A DNA stretch of 64,000 nucleotides from Silene latifolia. Its lineage: Eukaryota; Streptophyta; Magnoliopsida; Caryophyllales; Caryophyllaceae. Shown here piece by piece: positions 23,672-36,948 of the stretch. Under the pieces are notes generated by a model. The model ran no database searches. It saw only the letters and a list, made by a program, of their open reading frames with translations, and was not told the origin of the DNA. The stretch's first letter is position 1; each line of letters opens with the position of its first letter. The position numbers and the translations under genes are program-made. The stretch covers positions 33,418,217 through 33,482,216 of the forward strand of contig NC_133534.1 of NCBI RefSeq assembly GCF_048544455.1, in the 5' to 3' direction.

Positions 23672-24352
23672 TAAGTGTCCAGTGATTCTTCTGTTGAGTT
23701 TGAGGTCATAATTATATCGAGTTACCAGTCCAAATCTATAAACTACTTCAGTTCAGGAAAACTGTCAAAGTCACAAGTACCAGACTGTCTTGCTCGAATG
23801 ATTAAATATAGTTAGAATTCTCCTAAAATCTTGAAACTTTACTCAGAGTATATTTATATAATGAAGTTGATTACCACAAAATTTCAAAATCTGTGAAGGT
23901 CATTTGATATTTTATCTAAGTCAACAAAATTTATTGCATCAAGCCTTTGTCAGTCTAATTTCCCTTAAATTAGTGACTGCCCTAGGTTATTACAGTGCAA
24001 ATTGGTACCAAGAGTCAGGTTATAACACAATTCCACCTTTTTGTTAGTCATGGGTTGAGAGTATTGTGAATTCATTATCCCTAACTACTTTAAAAACACA
24101 AAATAACCATGGAGTGAAGAGAGACTTGCTGGAATAGAGCAGAAAGTAGATCAGCTAGCAGGAACTGTTAATGTGATGGTTAATGCTATGAATGCTGTCA
24201 TGGAGAGCATCCCAAATCCTGGTCCTAGAAGACCACCCTCAGTCAGAGGCAGAGTCAGGCGTAGGGGCTTCCATGTAGGAGCAGAAAGGCCACAACAACC
24301 ACACCATAAGCAAGAAGAATGGTCTGATTCAAATGAGAGCAACAGGACTAAT

Positions 24353-26629
24353 TGATGCGCATTCTTGCATTTAAACCGTTTTATCAACTCTTGCACTTAA
24401 ACAACCACGATCGATCAGTAGAGGCCGCGAACGCGGGTGGGATTGGGTGTCCGATTAAAGGACTTCCCAATGGGTACCCTCACCCTTACTCAGAACCTTT
24501 GGATAGTGGATGGCCTTATCCAGGGCGTACGAGAGTCATTTTAGCGATAAGATGCTAAAGGGGGACGAGTCCTTATCTTTAGTGCCTATGTCAAGCACCG
24601 CTTTTTGCCTTGATTGACTGAGGTATAAAGTAGATTTCGAACGGTTTCCAAGCATCTCATAATTGCTTGGTGGCGACTCCGAACATCTCTGCATCGTTTT
24701 GAGACCTTTACCGAGACGAAACCGACCGATCTAAAGCGATCCTATCGAAAGCATTTTTTACGCCACCGAGCGTGGCTTTCAAACCGCTGTATGTCCACAT
24801 ATTGGCTTGGCGTGCAGGTGTCCCAAGTCCATAGAACTACTCGACTAAAAGCCCTTATCTCCTCCACTTTTCATTCTTATATTCATATCTTCATTTCTTT
24901 CTTCACCAAAAATTCCCAAAAAACCTCCATTGTTGTTCCATTATGCTTGGGATTCATCCTATTACTCCTCTTTTCTCACCTAGTTCTATTAACTTGTCAA
25001 GGTAATCTTATTCATCCTCTTCCACCTTCTCTCCCAATTTTAGTTTTTCTTAGATCTACTCTTGAATCATTTGAGTTTTGTTAATTAGTTACCCATTTTA
25101 CTTAATTCATGATATTAGTGAACTTCTTACACCATTATTTTTGATAAAAATCAAATTTTTGTGATGAAATTTTGTCCACCATTGATGAACTCGAAAATGG
25201 TGTTCTTGAGTCAATATGGGATTTTGGTATTTGTTGTTGTGTCTAATTGGACAACAAAGGCTTAAACTTTGTTATTATGGATAGATCTTGTTTAATATGA
25301 GAAAATTTCGTCTCAAATTTTCGAATTGTAGGTGAGCCATGCCCAAATTTCGATTTTTCTTGGGTAAAACTTGATATTATCGCCTTATGAGACTACTGTC
25401 TTGGTTAATAATGTAGTATGTGGTTCCAAAATGAAACAAATACCGTCTTAAAACTTGGGTGAAATTTTCCAACTTCTCTTAAAACCCCCATGAACATGTA
25501 TTTTTGTGTCTTAAGGATGGTTTTACTATGTTGATTGGATTGTAAAATTGATAGTTGTTCGTTGTTACTATACTATGGGATGAATTAAGGCAAATGTTGT
25601 CTTAAAGTGTGGTCAAATTCTTGAAAATCCGATACTAATCATGTCGAAATTTTTATTTTTATGCTTACTACTTGTGTTGCTTACTCATGACTTCTTAAAA
25701 CTCCAAGCCCATGATGCTTGAAATAGCCGTACATTTAAAATTTATCCGACACAAGGACTTTAAAATGGCAAAGGAAGCATTTCACTTGCCCGAATTTCTT
25801 TTAAATTTTTAACAAGTTAATTCTCATTTTAATCGATTTTAACGAATTACGTTGATGTCAATACCACGTAACCTCTTAAGTTAAGACTTTAAAGTGTTTA
25901 AATTTTCAAAGTTTAAGCAAATGGCTAATATGGTTAGAGTCTAATGTAGTGTGTCATGGTTGAGTCATATTGGACAAGTTGGATGATGAACAAGAGTTGT
26001 GCATGTGATTAAATTCATGTTTTAAAACCATATTATATCACAAGAATTTCAATTTCCGGAAAAGAATTTGTAACATGAGAAAATTTTGAAATGTTGGTTA
26101 AAATACAAAGAGAACTATATTGGGAATTCCTTTTACTTGTCATCCACCAATTTGAGAAGTAGAGAAAATTTTCATTCATATCCAAAATTGGCTTCAAATT
26201 CTTACCTTTCCAATTTCATATCTTGTGTGTGATTCTCTCTTACAACATGTCAAGGAACACTAGGAGCGGTCGTGGAAGGAATGCCCGCCAACCACAACAA
26301 GAGGCACCGCCCGCTATCACCCTTCCGGGCTACCCGACAATAGCCTTTGGGAGTGAGGAACACTGGAGTAATTTTTAGGTCATAGCCACTAGGAGGATGG
26401 ACGCCAAAAAGTGCACGTCAGTAAGTACCTTGGAGGCCTTGGGGATAGAGAAGGAAGTACATGACATCTTTACGGTTCTTGGGTTGGAGGGATTGTAAAA
26501 CTTAGAGGAGATAAGCTATCATAACCTCACCCTCGAGTTTTTTGAGCTCCTTCACGTATGATAAGGAAACCCATGATGTGAGTTTTAGGTTCAATAATAC
26601 CACCTTCAACCTAGGTAGTAATGCCTTTG
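24353..26629 (+). mobile_element. 5' part of the Tat/Athila-type gypsy element, copy 2
   Basis: Same content as 18255-20530: LTR start at 24353, primer-like TGGCGACTCC at 24671, and ORF1 start at 26247. It is interrupted at CTTTG (26625-26629) by the large non-coding element and resumes at 43238. No gag, protease or polymerase of this element is found in the window. Confidence 0.6.
26247..26629 (+). pseudogene. Athila ORF1-like accessory gene, first part (copy 2)
   Basis: Starts MSRNTRSGRGRNARQPQQ and has the same early TAG stop as copy 1. The gene is split at 26629 by a 16.6-kb insertion and continues at 43238-44432. Confidence 0.55.
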
Positions 26630-27945
26630 TGTAATACTACGGTTTTCTATGTCTTTGGGTACTCTATCGAGTGGGGCTTACACTATTGAGTAAGTAAGTT
26701 GTTTTACAAAACAGTGATCTGTCTGATGGGTACTCGATCGAGTATGTATGGCACTCGATCGAGTAAGGGTCACTCGATCGAGTAAGTGTGTTTTACGGGT
26801 GATTTTGACGGGTTTTGTTAATAATGCGGGATTAGTATATAAAGCCTCCGTCATCTTTCTTAATCTCTTTTATCATTCTAAAAACCCCTTTTGAGAAGAA
26901 ATTAAAAGAAGTTACGTAAGTTGTGATCCTTGTGTCGAGGGTAAGCTTTTTATATAATTTTTATAATGTTTTGTTAAAGTTGGTTGAAACCCTAATTGGG
27001 TAATTTGGGGGTTTTGGGGAGTATTGTTGATGTTAGATTGTGATTGTATGATTGTATGTTTGATAGGAAGTAATTTCAGGGAAGGACGATGTTGATTAGC
27101 TGATTGTGACGATCTTGGTGATTGTTGTTCCAGGTAGGGTTTCCCTACTCAGTATTAGTTACATGATTGTGTGGTGATTGTCGTCGTGACGATTGGTTAA
27201 GTATATTGTTGGTTGTTTTGGATAGTTGTTGATTTCATATTGTTGATTGGTTTGTATCTGTCTGTGATCTTTGGGGCGCGTCCCTGGCTGAGTGGAGTCA
27301 CTTGCGGGAGTGGCTTCACGCCCTTGATTCGGCTTCTGTGGAACCCGCCATAGAAGAGATGTGCACATTAATGAACTTGGGTTTATCGCTCGATGGAGAT
27401 GAGCGGGGATTTTGTGGGTACGGCTGCGGTCCCCCACTGGCGGCGTGGAGTACTTGTTGCGATGGATACTCTGGCAGAGCTACACACTTTAGTGTGTAGT
27501 CAGTTGTGTGGAGATTGGAGATGGAGACTGGAGATTTGTTTGAGCTGTTTGTGATATTGTTCCTTTATGGTTTTTGTTTTGTGTAATTAGTACTAACCCC
27601 GTTTAAATGTTTTAAAAACTGTGGTGATCCATTCGGGGGTGGTGAGCAGTTATTGAGCAGGTATGGTTGATGCACATGAGATAGCTGGGTTGAGTCATCA
27701 CGAGCTGTTTTAGAAGTCTTCCGCTGTGTCGAACTTTGTTCTTTAGCTAGTTGGTTTAACATTTTAGAACCTTTGTATTTTCTTTTATCAGTTTCAGTTT
27801 TGGTTGTATCGTTTTAAACCTTATTACTATTAAAATACATTTCGTTATTGTCTATTTGATTATCATTGCCTCGGGTAACCGAGATTGTGGCGTTCTCATA
27901 CCTTAAGTGGTCCTGGTAAGGCACTTGGAGTATGGGGGTGTCACA
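26630..27945 (+). repeat. 5' LTR of the large non-coding element
   Basis: 1316 bp, TGTAATAC…GTGTCACA. A TATA box, TATATAAA, lies near 26836-26843. It lacks about 65 bp and one palindrome unit that the 3' LTR has. Confidence 0.9.
26661..26783. repeat. TCGATCGA palindrome array 2
   Basis: Perfect ACTCGATCGAGT at 26732-26743, 26753-26764 and 26772-26783, and a one-mismatch copy at 26661-26672. It is the duplicate of array 1. Confidence 0.95.
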
Positions 27946-30902
27946 AAGTGGTATCAGAGCGACGATCTTAAAACCTGTAACTAATGAACCTAATGAACTT
28001 AGAGAGTCAAATTAAAATGAACCCGGGTAGAAGTTGTAGGAGCTAATGCAAAGACTTGGGAGACGTCCTAAAGTCGCGAACTCGCCCTATGATTTTGAAC
28101 CGGTCACTATGGGGTGTCATGTGATCGCTATGTGTTTGCTAATGTTCTATTGCGTATGTTGAATGATGTGTTGTATAGAAATGTTGCAAAATGAATGTGG
28201 TGGAATGAGGAATGTGGTAAATGATAAAGTGTTGTGAATAGGCATGTTGCATGATAGTTGGTTTACAATGTTGTTTGAAATTGCTGGAAAAGTATATGAG
28301 AATGATGAACGATGTGGAGGAAAAAGGAAGTAGTTCATATATGATAATATGTGATGAATAATGATGTTGCAGGATGAATGATTTATAATGTGCCTATACT
28401 AGTAACATGTGATTAGGAGATGTGACATGATTTTACATAATTTTATTTGCGTAAACTTAAATAATAAGTTCATATACTTGTCTGCTGTTGTATCATATGC
28501 ACTTGTTAGATGAAGAATGTGGTTGGAATGGGAAGAATTGATTGGTAAAGATGGAGAGTCAATTGCATGAGAATGTGAATTTTGTAATTATGAATATGTT
28601 TAGGTAACGAAGTGGATTTGTAATATTGTTACATTAGTAACATGGAAATAGGATTTGTAATGTATGAGTATGTTTTCTGTTACGAAAAGTTATAAAATTA
28701 AAGCATGCGGGTAGTACATGATTGATAAGTTGAATGTTATATGAGCATGATAGATGTTATTGTTTGGCTTTTGGTAGGTAGTAACATGTGGTTAGGGATA
28801 GTGGTTTTACAAGTATTGAGTCGCTTTTGTTCACATCGTTGATGTTTAAGTTGTTTGAAAGAGAAAATCAAATAGTTATGTCGTCTGATTACAACAAAGT
28901 TCTCTTTAAACTGTTATAAGTTGAGATGCATAGATGATTTTTATGTGATTCTAATTGGAGGTGATAACTTGTTCTTTTACGATTCTAACGATAGGTCACA
29001 CGCTCAAAATGACCAAGAAACGAGTGAGATATGATCGTTTTACGAAGATTGGACAGTGATGAGAAATGCGTAGGGTACTCGATCGAGTGGCCCTCACTCG
29101 ATCGAGTGCACCTCTTGTTACTCGATCGAGTAACCTTTACTCGATCGAGTAGCCCTGGTAATTTGTTTACGTGCCTCTGACCTTCACCTACTCGATCGAG
29201 TAAGTTACTCACTCGATCGAGTAACCTGTACTCGATCTAGTGACCCCTGTTTTGGGTCATATGCTTATCTTTTGACTTCGTTGCCTATTATGTTTAATTC
29301 AAAGGTGTTCCTTTGCTTCCTTATGCATTGTTTTACGTATGTGTTAGTCCTGATGCGTAAGTTAACCAATCTTATAACGTAAGGAGTGTCACCCGTGGTG
29401 AGTATAAGTTCGGTGGGGAGGACATGAGTTATATGTGGTTGTGATAGGTAGTGGAAAAGAAAAGGAAGTTTGGTAAGGCTTATTAAGGCATGGAGCATGT
29501 TTTGTGAGATGAGATGAGTGATATGATTGTGTGTTGAGTAATGTAAAAGTAAATGAATGTGGCCAATGGATGATGTGAGTTTAAGGAATGTGAGAATGAA
29601 AAGATTGAAAGGAAGGATGTGGATAGTGGCAACTTGAGATGTGTAAAGAACTATGGAGGGAGATGATTAGGAATCGTGAGGGTTAAGAATATATGTAGTG
29701 AAAGGTCGTTTTAGAGGGATTTAGAAGAGTGGTATATAGTGAACTTAATGGAGACCTGTCGTGACGTGGATTTACAGATAGTGAGTGAGTTTGGGAATTT
29801 GTGTTATCAAGAGGTGAAACTAATGTGTGATTTCCTTGGGCAATTAACGGTATGAAATGAGTTTTGGAATTCTAGAAAAAAAATAAAGAAAAAAAATGAT
29901 TGGTGATGAGTGTGCGTGATAGCATGAGATGGTCTGGACTGATTGGTGATAAGTGTGAGTGATAGCATGATAAGAGAAGATCCATGGTAAGAAAGAATGA
30001 TATGATACTGATATGAAATAATGGGATTCGAGTTTTGGAGCAATGAGAAGGTAACCGGAGCACTAAAGAGTTAGATAGAAGTAATAAGGAGTTGAACTAT
30101 TAATTGGTATTGTTGAGTGTAAAGAGAAAAGAAAGGTAAAAAGTAAACTGAGAAAAATGTTGACCGGAGTCATGTGATAAAGAAGTAATGAATCGTCGAG
30201 ATGTGTGATACTATCATGAGGATTTGAGTTAACGGTTATGTAGGGGTTCCAGGACGACATGTTAATCATGAGTTTCGAGGAATTAAGGAAATTAAAAAGC
30301 TTGGTGAAGAATTTGCACGATAGAAGATCTTGTGGTGAGTTGAGTGACGATACAATTAAGGATAGTATTGGGAAGAAGGTTGAGGTAAATTTGGTTGGTG
30401 GATTTGATCTCGTGATTTGGGATGTTAACTAAAGATAGGAAAGAAACCGTGATATTTAGGGATGAGTGTAAGAGGTTTGTTATACGAGCAGTGACGGTAT
30501 TGTGGCTTTGTCACTAGTGGTTAAGAGGTTTGATAGATAAGAAAGATGGCAATTCTAAAGAGGTTGATTTTGTAGAGGCCGAATTGATATGTACGTTTGT
30601 GAGGAAGTATAAGATGTGATCTTAGGAGGCGGTTCCTAGTAGTTGAGTATTAGTTGTATGGTTACATTTGGCAGGGGGTGATGGTTATGCGAATGGGAAA
30701 ATGTGTTATGAGGGGCATACGAGTTAAGCTCGGACGAGAGGTAACCTTTACTAGGTGGTAACTTACGTGATCAGGATTGACTAGTTGGATGTGATTATGG
30801 GTCTATGATGTGTATAAATGTTTGTGTGAGGTTCTGACCTCACGAGAAGTGATATGGTGTGATAGTTATAAAGTTGTTATTTGAATGTTCTGTAATGCAT
30901 GT
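27946..30902 (+). other. Interior of the large non-coding element, left part (C-poor)
   Basis: The primer site is at 27949. The first 150 bp may keep traces of a gag start, but no frame continues. From about 28140 the plus strand is very poor in C: in 29521-29700 I count 6 C against 59 G. Short open frames in it show no known domain. The copia element interrupts it at 30902. Confidence 0.7.
29077..29241. repeat. TCGATCGA palindrome array 3
   Basis: Six perfect ACTCGATCGAGT copies at 29077, 29096, 29120, 29139, 29190 and 29211, and a variant (CTCGATCTAG) at 29230. This array lies in the element's interior, not in an LTR. Confidence 0.95.
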
Positions 30903-32133
30903 TGAAAGATCATAGATCCATATTAGACTCTCTAATAAAATAAATTTATCTCATAAATTGTTGTTTATGTGATCTATGTAACATGCATGCTAATATAAAA
31001 GCATAAAAAGAAAGTATAAGGAAAAACAATTTCCTTACATTGAATATAAGGTAAAATGGGCACAAATTAGTTCTCCTTACTAATTTGTTCTTGAGCTAAA
31101 ATGATGTGGATGATCCTCCTTGAAAAACCTTCAACTAGAAAGTCTCCTCCAAGTTGCACCCAAGAACTACCCAAAAATATTAACAAGTATGAACTAGTAA
31201 CTTGTTAATATGAGCCCTTGATAATAATACTAGTAATACTACTAACTTTTCTTAGTAATAATGTATACTAGAGAATTATTGTAGAGAGATAGAAGAAGAT
31301 TGTTCACATGCAAAATGAAATGAATTGTGTAAAAGTGGTAGAGTGAACAAATGAACAAATATATGGAGTGTGTAAGTGGAAAAGGAAGTGGCGGGTGGAG
31401 TCCTTAAGTGGACAGATTTTTTGTCTTATAATTTTATCTTACATCACATGCAAAATCTAGTATAAGATATATATTATGGTAGTATACAAAATAAGGTAAA
31501 ATGATTATGTGAGTAATCATCCATTACACTTATTTTACACGGTCCACATGACCATATACGGGTCCATGTTGGTTTTTATATTTGTCGCACAAATCCGTGT
31601 AATTTTCATTTTAAACATCGTATCATGTTTAAATGCTTCCATAATTAATTCGTCCAATTCACTCCGTAAATATACGTGTACCACTACACATATTATTTAC
31701 GTACTAATATTAATCACATTAATCAATTAGTACAATTTTAGTAAATTAACAGTTAATTAACTAAAACCCGTTTCCCAAAACTTATTATTTAATTATCGCA
31801 TAATTAAATAATAACTGCCGCTCCTCGAGTTCGCAACTCGAAATCTCTCTAATAATAATCGACTAATCTCTTAGTCTATAAATCAAGGGACTAAATAAAT
31901 TGTATCTCATACAATTAATTAGTTATCAATTGGGGTTCGTTCCTTTAGGTGTGACCGAAAGGGGTCAGTTGATCACCGCCGTCTCACGACAATAACTTCA
32001 AACTCTAGTCAGCCAACCGTTATCGATTTACGTTAATCAACTGACGAGGATCAAATAATTAAATATCTGATGATATTCTATTAATGAGATTTATTATGTT
32101 AACGCACTATTGTGGAGGACACTAACTCCAACA
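30903..32133 (-). repeat. 3' LTR of the copia element
   Basis: 1231 bp. On the plus strand it starts TGAAAGATC and ends CTCCAACA. It pairs with 38898-40128. Confidence 0.95.
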
Positions 32134-32937
32134 ATCTCCCACTTGTCCGACACAAGGTGTGCGCTACCAATTCTCTTGTCCGTTTTAATCTCCTACTCAA
32201 TGCAAGGTGTCTTTCAGGTCGCACTTGCACATGAACACATCGCGAGTGGTTTTCTCGATCGGGAATGTGACTACCTGACCGGAAAAATCTCTCACAGATT
32301 ACTTCCGAGCGTGGCCACTCATTTGTAGTCATTAACTCCTCGAGTGGCCTTGAGATATAGTTACCCAACGTGGGTGGACAATTCTTGTATGTCCTATCTA
32401 TCCTATTGCACAATACAGCTCACCATGACCTAGTAAATGCCCTTTTGGCCTCCTTTCATGGCACGACCTAGGACAAAAACCAAAGTCACTCGGAAACTGC
32501 ACCTGCTCAGATAATAGTCTCCAGTCAAAAGAATTGACTCATTAGAACATCTTAGAGATCCCCGCCACGACCAGGCGTCTATAATAGAACTTAGGGACTC
32601 TCTAAATGGTCACTGTTCGGCAAAGTGTCACACACTCTGCCTATGTAATCGACCAGTCATCACATATGACCTTATGGTGTTGAACAACCATCAATCGACT
32701 TACAATCTAGTCACTCCGAGACGTCACCTCATTAAGTGACTAGGGACAAAATACAATGTTCATCTTATTCACTTGAATAGTGTTCAACATTGTCTCCACA
32801 ACTTATTCAGATAAACAAGGTATTAAAATTTAGTCACACTAAATAAAAATTCATAAAAGAATGAATACGAAAACAACGAATGTGATTATCATATATATAA
32901 TAAAAGATACACTATCCAATTATTACATATCCATAAT
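32134..32937 (-). other. Non-coding 3' region of the copia element
   Basis: About 800 bp between the end of pol and the 3' LTR. It includes the polypurine tract next to the LTR. The open frames here are short and cross the LTR boundary, so I do not call a gene. Confidence 0.6.
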
Positions 32938-35900
32938 TTAAAGAAAATCTGGTACTCGTCTCAATCCCATAGAGACGACATGACCATCATGCTTAGCCTT
33001 TGATAAAGGCTTGGTTAAAGGATCAACAATATTGTCATTTGTCCCAACCTTACAAATGTCAATTTCTTTTCTTTCCACATAATCTCTAATTACATGGTAT
33101 TTCCTTTCAATGTGTCTAGATTTGTTACTAGACTTAGGCTCTTTGGCTTGAAAAATAGCTCCACTGTTATCACAATATAGAGTGATAGGATCTTTGGCGG
33201 AATGGACTACTCCTAGCCCCTCCATGAATTGCCTAATCCAAAAACAGCTTCCTTCGCGGCCTCGACGCTGCAAGGTACTCAGCCTCTGTTGTAGAATCCG
33301 CAGTAACACTTTGCTTGAAGCTCTTCCAGCAAACAGCTCCTCCATTTAGCATAAACACGTAGCCGGATTGGGATTTCATGTCATCCCGATCGGTTTGGAA
33401 ACTTGCGTCCGTGTAACCTCTTACACACAACTCAGTTTCTCCTCCAAACACTAAGAACGAATCCTTAGTTCTTCTCAAGTACTTAAGGATGTTCTTTACG
33501 GCTATCCAGTGACTCTCACCAGGCTTGGCTTGATACCGACTTGTCATGCTCAAGGCATACGCAACATCGGGACGAGTGCAAATCATAGCATACATGATAG
33601 ACCCAACAGCGGAAGCATAAGGGACGGTCTTCATGTGTTCAATTTCCTTAGGGATAGAGGGAGACTATGACTTGCTCAAATTAATCCCTTGGCCCATAGG
33701 TAGAAATCCTCTCTTGGAGTCTTTCATATTGAACCGGTCAAGAACTTTGTCAATATAAGCTTCTTGACTCAATGCTAGTATCCTCTTGGACTTATCCCTA
33801 TAGATCCGGATACCTAAGATTCGTTGTGTCTCTCCCAAGTCCTTCATTTGGAAGTGTTTCCCTAGCCACTCCTTAACGGAAGTGAGCGATGGAACATCAT
33901 TCCCAATGAGCAATATGTCATCCACATATAGAACAAGGAATGCAACCTTACTCCCACTAAACTTCATGTATAAACACGGTTCTTCCACACTTCTAGTGAA
34001 TCCGTATTGTTTAATGACATGATCAAAGCGATGATTCCAACTCCTAGATGCTTGCTTAAGACCATAAATGGACTTCTTGAGCTTACACACCTTCTTAGGG
34101 TTAGATGTATCCACAAAACCTTCGGGTTGTATCATGTACACCTCTTCTTCTAGAATCTCATTCAAGAAGGCGGTTTTGACATCTATTTGCCAAATCTCAT
34201 AATCATGAAATGCGGCAACCGCTAAGATTATCCTAATGGACCTAAGCATAGCGACTGGAGTGAAGGTTTTGTCATAGTGTAAACCATGAACTTGGGTGAA
34301 ACCTTTTGCCACCAATCTAGATTTGTAAACATCCACATGTTTATCCACGCCGAGTTTAATTTTGTATATCCATTTACACTGAAGAGGTCGCACTCCCTCA
34401 GGTAAATCCACCAAGTCCCATACTTGGTTCTCGTACATGGAATCCATTTCGGACCGCATGGCTTCTAGCCAAAGCGAGGAGTCAGGACTAGACATGGCCG
34501 ATTTGTAGGTAGTGGGTTCATTATTTTCAAGAAGTAATAAAACACCATCCTCCTCGATGTTACCAAGGTAGCGATCAGGTGGATTAGAAATCCTACTTGA
34601 CTTTCTAGGAATAATTACCGTTTCAGATGAAGAGGGAATGCTATCCTCCACGTTCTCCTCTACCTCATTCTCGGTTTGTGGCTCTCGAACTTCTTCAAGT
34701 TCAAATTTTCTCCCACTCTGTCTCCTAGAAATAAATTCCTTTTCTAGAAAGACAGCATCACGAGACACAAACACTTTGTTCTCGTGTTTATTGTAGAAGT
34801 AATAGCACGTGTTTCACTTGGATATCCTACAAAAAGACATTTGTCAGACCTGGGTGCAAGCTTATTGTCAGACTTGATCTTAACGTACGCTTCGCAACCC
34901 CAAATACGCATGAATGACAAATGAGGGACTTTCCCTGTCCATATCTCATATGGAGTCTTATCAGCCGCTTTAGTCGGGCTTCGATTTAGTGAAAATACAG
35001 CAGACAAGAGTGCAAAACCCCAAAATGAACTAGGAAGCTCAGTTAGACTCATCATTGACCGAACCATATCAAGTAAAGTTCGGTTTCTCCTTTCGGCCAC
35101 ACCATTTAATTGCGGTGTGCCAGGAGGAGTCTATTGTGATACTATACCACAATCTTTTAGGTGTGAATCAAATTCAATATTTAGATACTCACCACCACGG
35201 TCGGACCGTAGAGTCTTTATCTTTTTATCCAATTGGTTCTCTACCTCCTTTTGAAACTCTTTGAACTTGTCAAAGGCTTCACTTTGTTCTTCATTAAGTA
35301 GACATACCCATATCTACTTAAGTCATCAGTAAAAGTAATGAAGTAGTGAAAACCTCCTCTAGCGGTGATGGTTAATGGTCCACACACATCCGTGTGTATG
35401 AGAGCCAAAACCTCACTAGCTCGTGTCCTTTTTCCCGCAAAAGGGGCACGAGTCATCTTGCCTAAAAGGCAAGACTCGCATGTACCATAAGATTCGAAAC
35501 CAAATGGTTTGAGCACTTTTGATGAAGCAAGTCTCTTAATGCGTCTTTCGTTTATGTGGCCTAAACGACAATGCCAAAGGTAGGATTCGTTTGGATCACC
35601 CTTTTTGAGCTTTTTAGTTTCCATATGATAAACGTCATTAACATCATTTAAAACATAAATGCCTCCAATTGAAATGCCTTGCCATAAACCACATCATTTA
35701 AAGAAAAAGTACAACACTTGTCCTTAATCATAAAACAAAAGCCTTCCGCGTCTAACGCGGAAATGGAGATGATGTTCTTAGTTAAAGTTGGTACAAAATA
35801 ACACTTATTTAAATACAACTCTAAACCACTAGCTAAAGTGAGCACATAGGTCCCTACGGCAACGACGGCTACTCTAGCTCCATTGCCCATGCGGAGATCC

Positions 35901-36052
35901 ACATCACCTTTTGCTAGTGCTTGCACGTCCCTTATACTCTGCAAATGGTTACAAAGGTGAGAGCCACATCCGGTATCAAGTACCCAAGTGGAAGTACAAG
36001 CATAATTAACGTCTATCACATAGAGAGAGGAAATCATACCAATAGGCGTCAC
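32938..36052 (-). pseudogene. Ty1/copia pol: protease, integrase, RT, RNase H
   Basis: Read on the minus strand, protease comes first (35648-36052, active site in WVLDTGCGSHLC). The integrase zinc-binding and core regions follow (35241-35624 with IHTDVCGPL and FTDDLSRYGY; 34744-35100 with the catalytic Glu in AERRNRTLL). RT is at 33665-34774, with DVKTAFLN and YVDDILLIGND intact. RNase H (32938-33634, CDNSGAI and HIERKYHVIRDYV) ends the protein. At least three frame breaks or stops separate these blocks, including a stop just before the integrase Glu region. All key catalytic motifs remain visible, which fits a recent loss of function. Confidence 0.93.
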
Positions 36053-36070
36053 ACGTCCTTCCTTGAGATC

Positions 36071-36948
36071 CTACAAGTATTTGGGACAACTCCTCCTATA
36101 ATGCCCCTTCCCATTACAATGGAAACATTCGGCCTCGGAGAGCTTAACACTTTTTGCCTTGGGATTGCCATTCTCAACGACCTTCCCCTTTCCCTTGTCA
36201 ATTTTCTTTGACGATTTCTTGAATTGGGACTTTTCTTTTCCCTTTCCTTTCTTGACTCCAAGAGACATGTTCTTTAACTTCATGGTTAAAACATCTCCCT
36301 TTTCACTCCCACTAGCCTCCATATCCCTCTCCGCTTGGGAGAGGAGTGCATGAATTTCATGGTAACTCTTATCCATGTCATTCATGTTGTAGTTTACCCT
36401 AAAGTGGGCAAACTTGGTGGGGAGTGAGTGAAGGATTCGATCCACCACAAGAGTTTTAGGAATCTTACACCCTAGACGCTCTAGGATGTCAACATATTCG
36501 ACCATTTTAAGGACATGGGGACCAACCTTTTGGCCCCTCTCAAGCTTAGCTTCAAAGAAGCGTGCCGCCGCATCGTATTGACGGACTTTAGGTGTTTGTG
36601 AAAACATAGTGATCATACGAGTGAATATCTCGTAAGCATTTAAAGAAATGCATGAAAGCTTGAGCTTTGGCGATATTGACCATATCAACACATTCTTGAT
36701 ATCATTCAACATCCTCACATAGTCATCATAGGCGGTCCGCACCGCCGATGAAGCTCTTGCACCGGGCTCGATAGGAGGAGCATCGGTCAAGTAAGTGAGC
36801 ACATTGTCGGAAACGCGGCACTTTTGATGTTGGATTCCCATTCAAGAAAGTTACTACCGTCATCTTTTAAAATACATTTGTCCATTACGGACCTTAGCCA
36901 TGAATCTTTGCCTAGTGAAGTAGTCGATGGAGTTGATGAAGTTGCCAT
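36071..36948 (-). pseudogene. Ty1/copia gag with CCHC zinc knuckle
   Basis: The likely start is ATG at 36948-36946 (MATSSTPSTTSLGKDSW). A frameshift near 36830 moves the reading into the long frame 36841-36071. That frame contains the capsid-like region and a basic linker with many Lys residues, then the zinc knuckle CFHCNGKGHYRRSC near 36100. Gag packages element RNA in cytoplasmic particles. The frame overlaps or closely abuts protease. Confidence 0.9.

Larger units (their letters stand above)
23672..27289 (+). repeat. Segmental duplication, copy 2
   Basis: This is the direct copy of 17574-21190. Its left edge abuts the right end of the CACTA element exactly (TAAGTGTCC). On the right it continues uninterrupted into the rest of the LTR and element, so this is the copy with the original right context. 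It includes the gag-like remnant copy at about 24110-24355. Confidence 0.95.

Noticed and set aside
29077-29241. Regularly spaced palindromes look like a CRISPR array
   Set aside because: Repeats are only 12 bp, spacers vary from about 7 to 39 bp, and the host is a plant with LTR elements. No cas genes are present. The arrays are retroelement repeats.
32099-32413. 104-codon frame on the minus strand
   Set aside because: It crosses the boundary between the copia interior and its LTR, including the purine tract, so it cannot be an independent gene.
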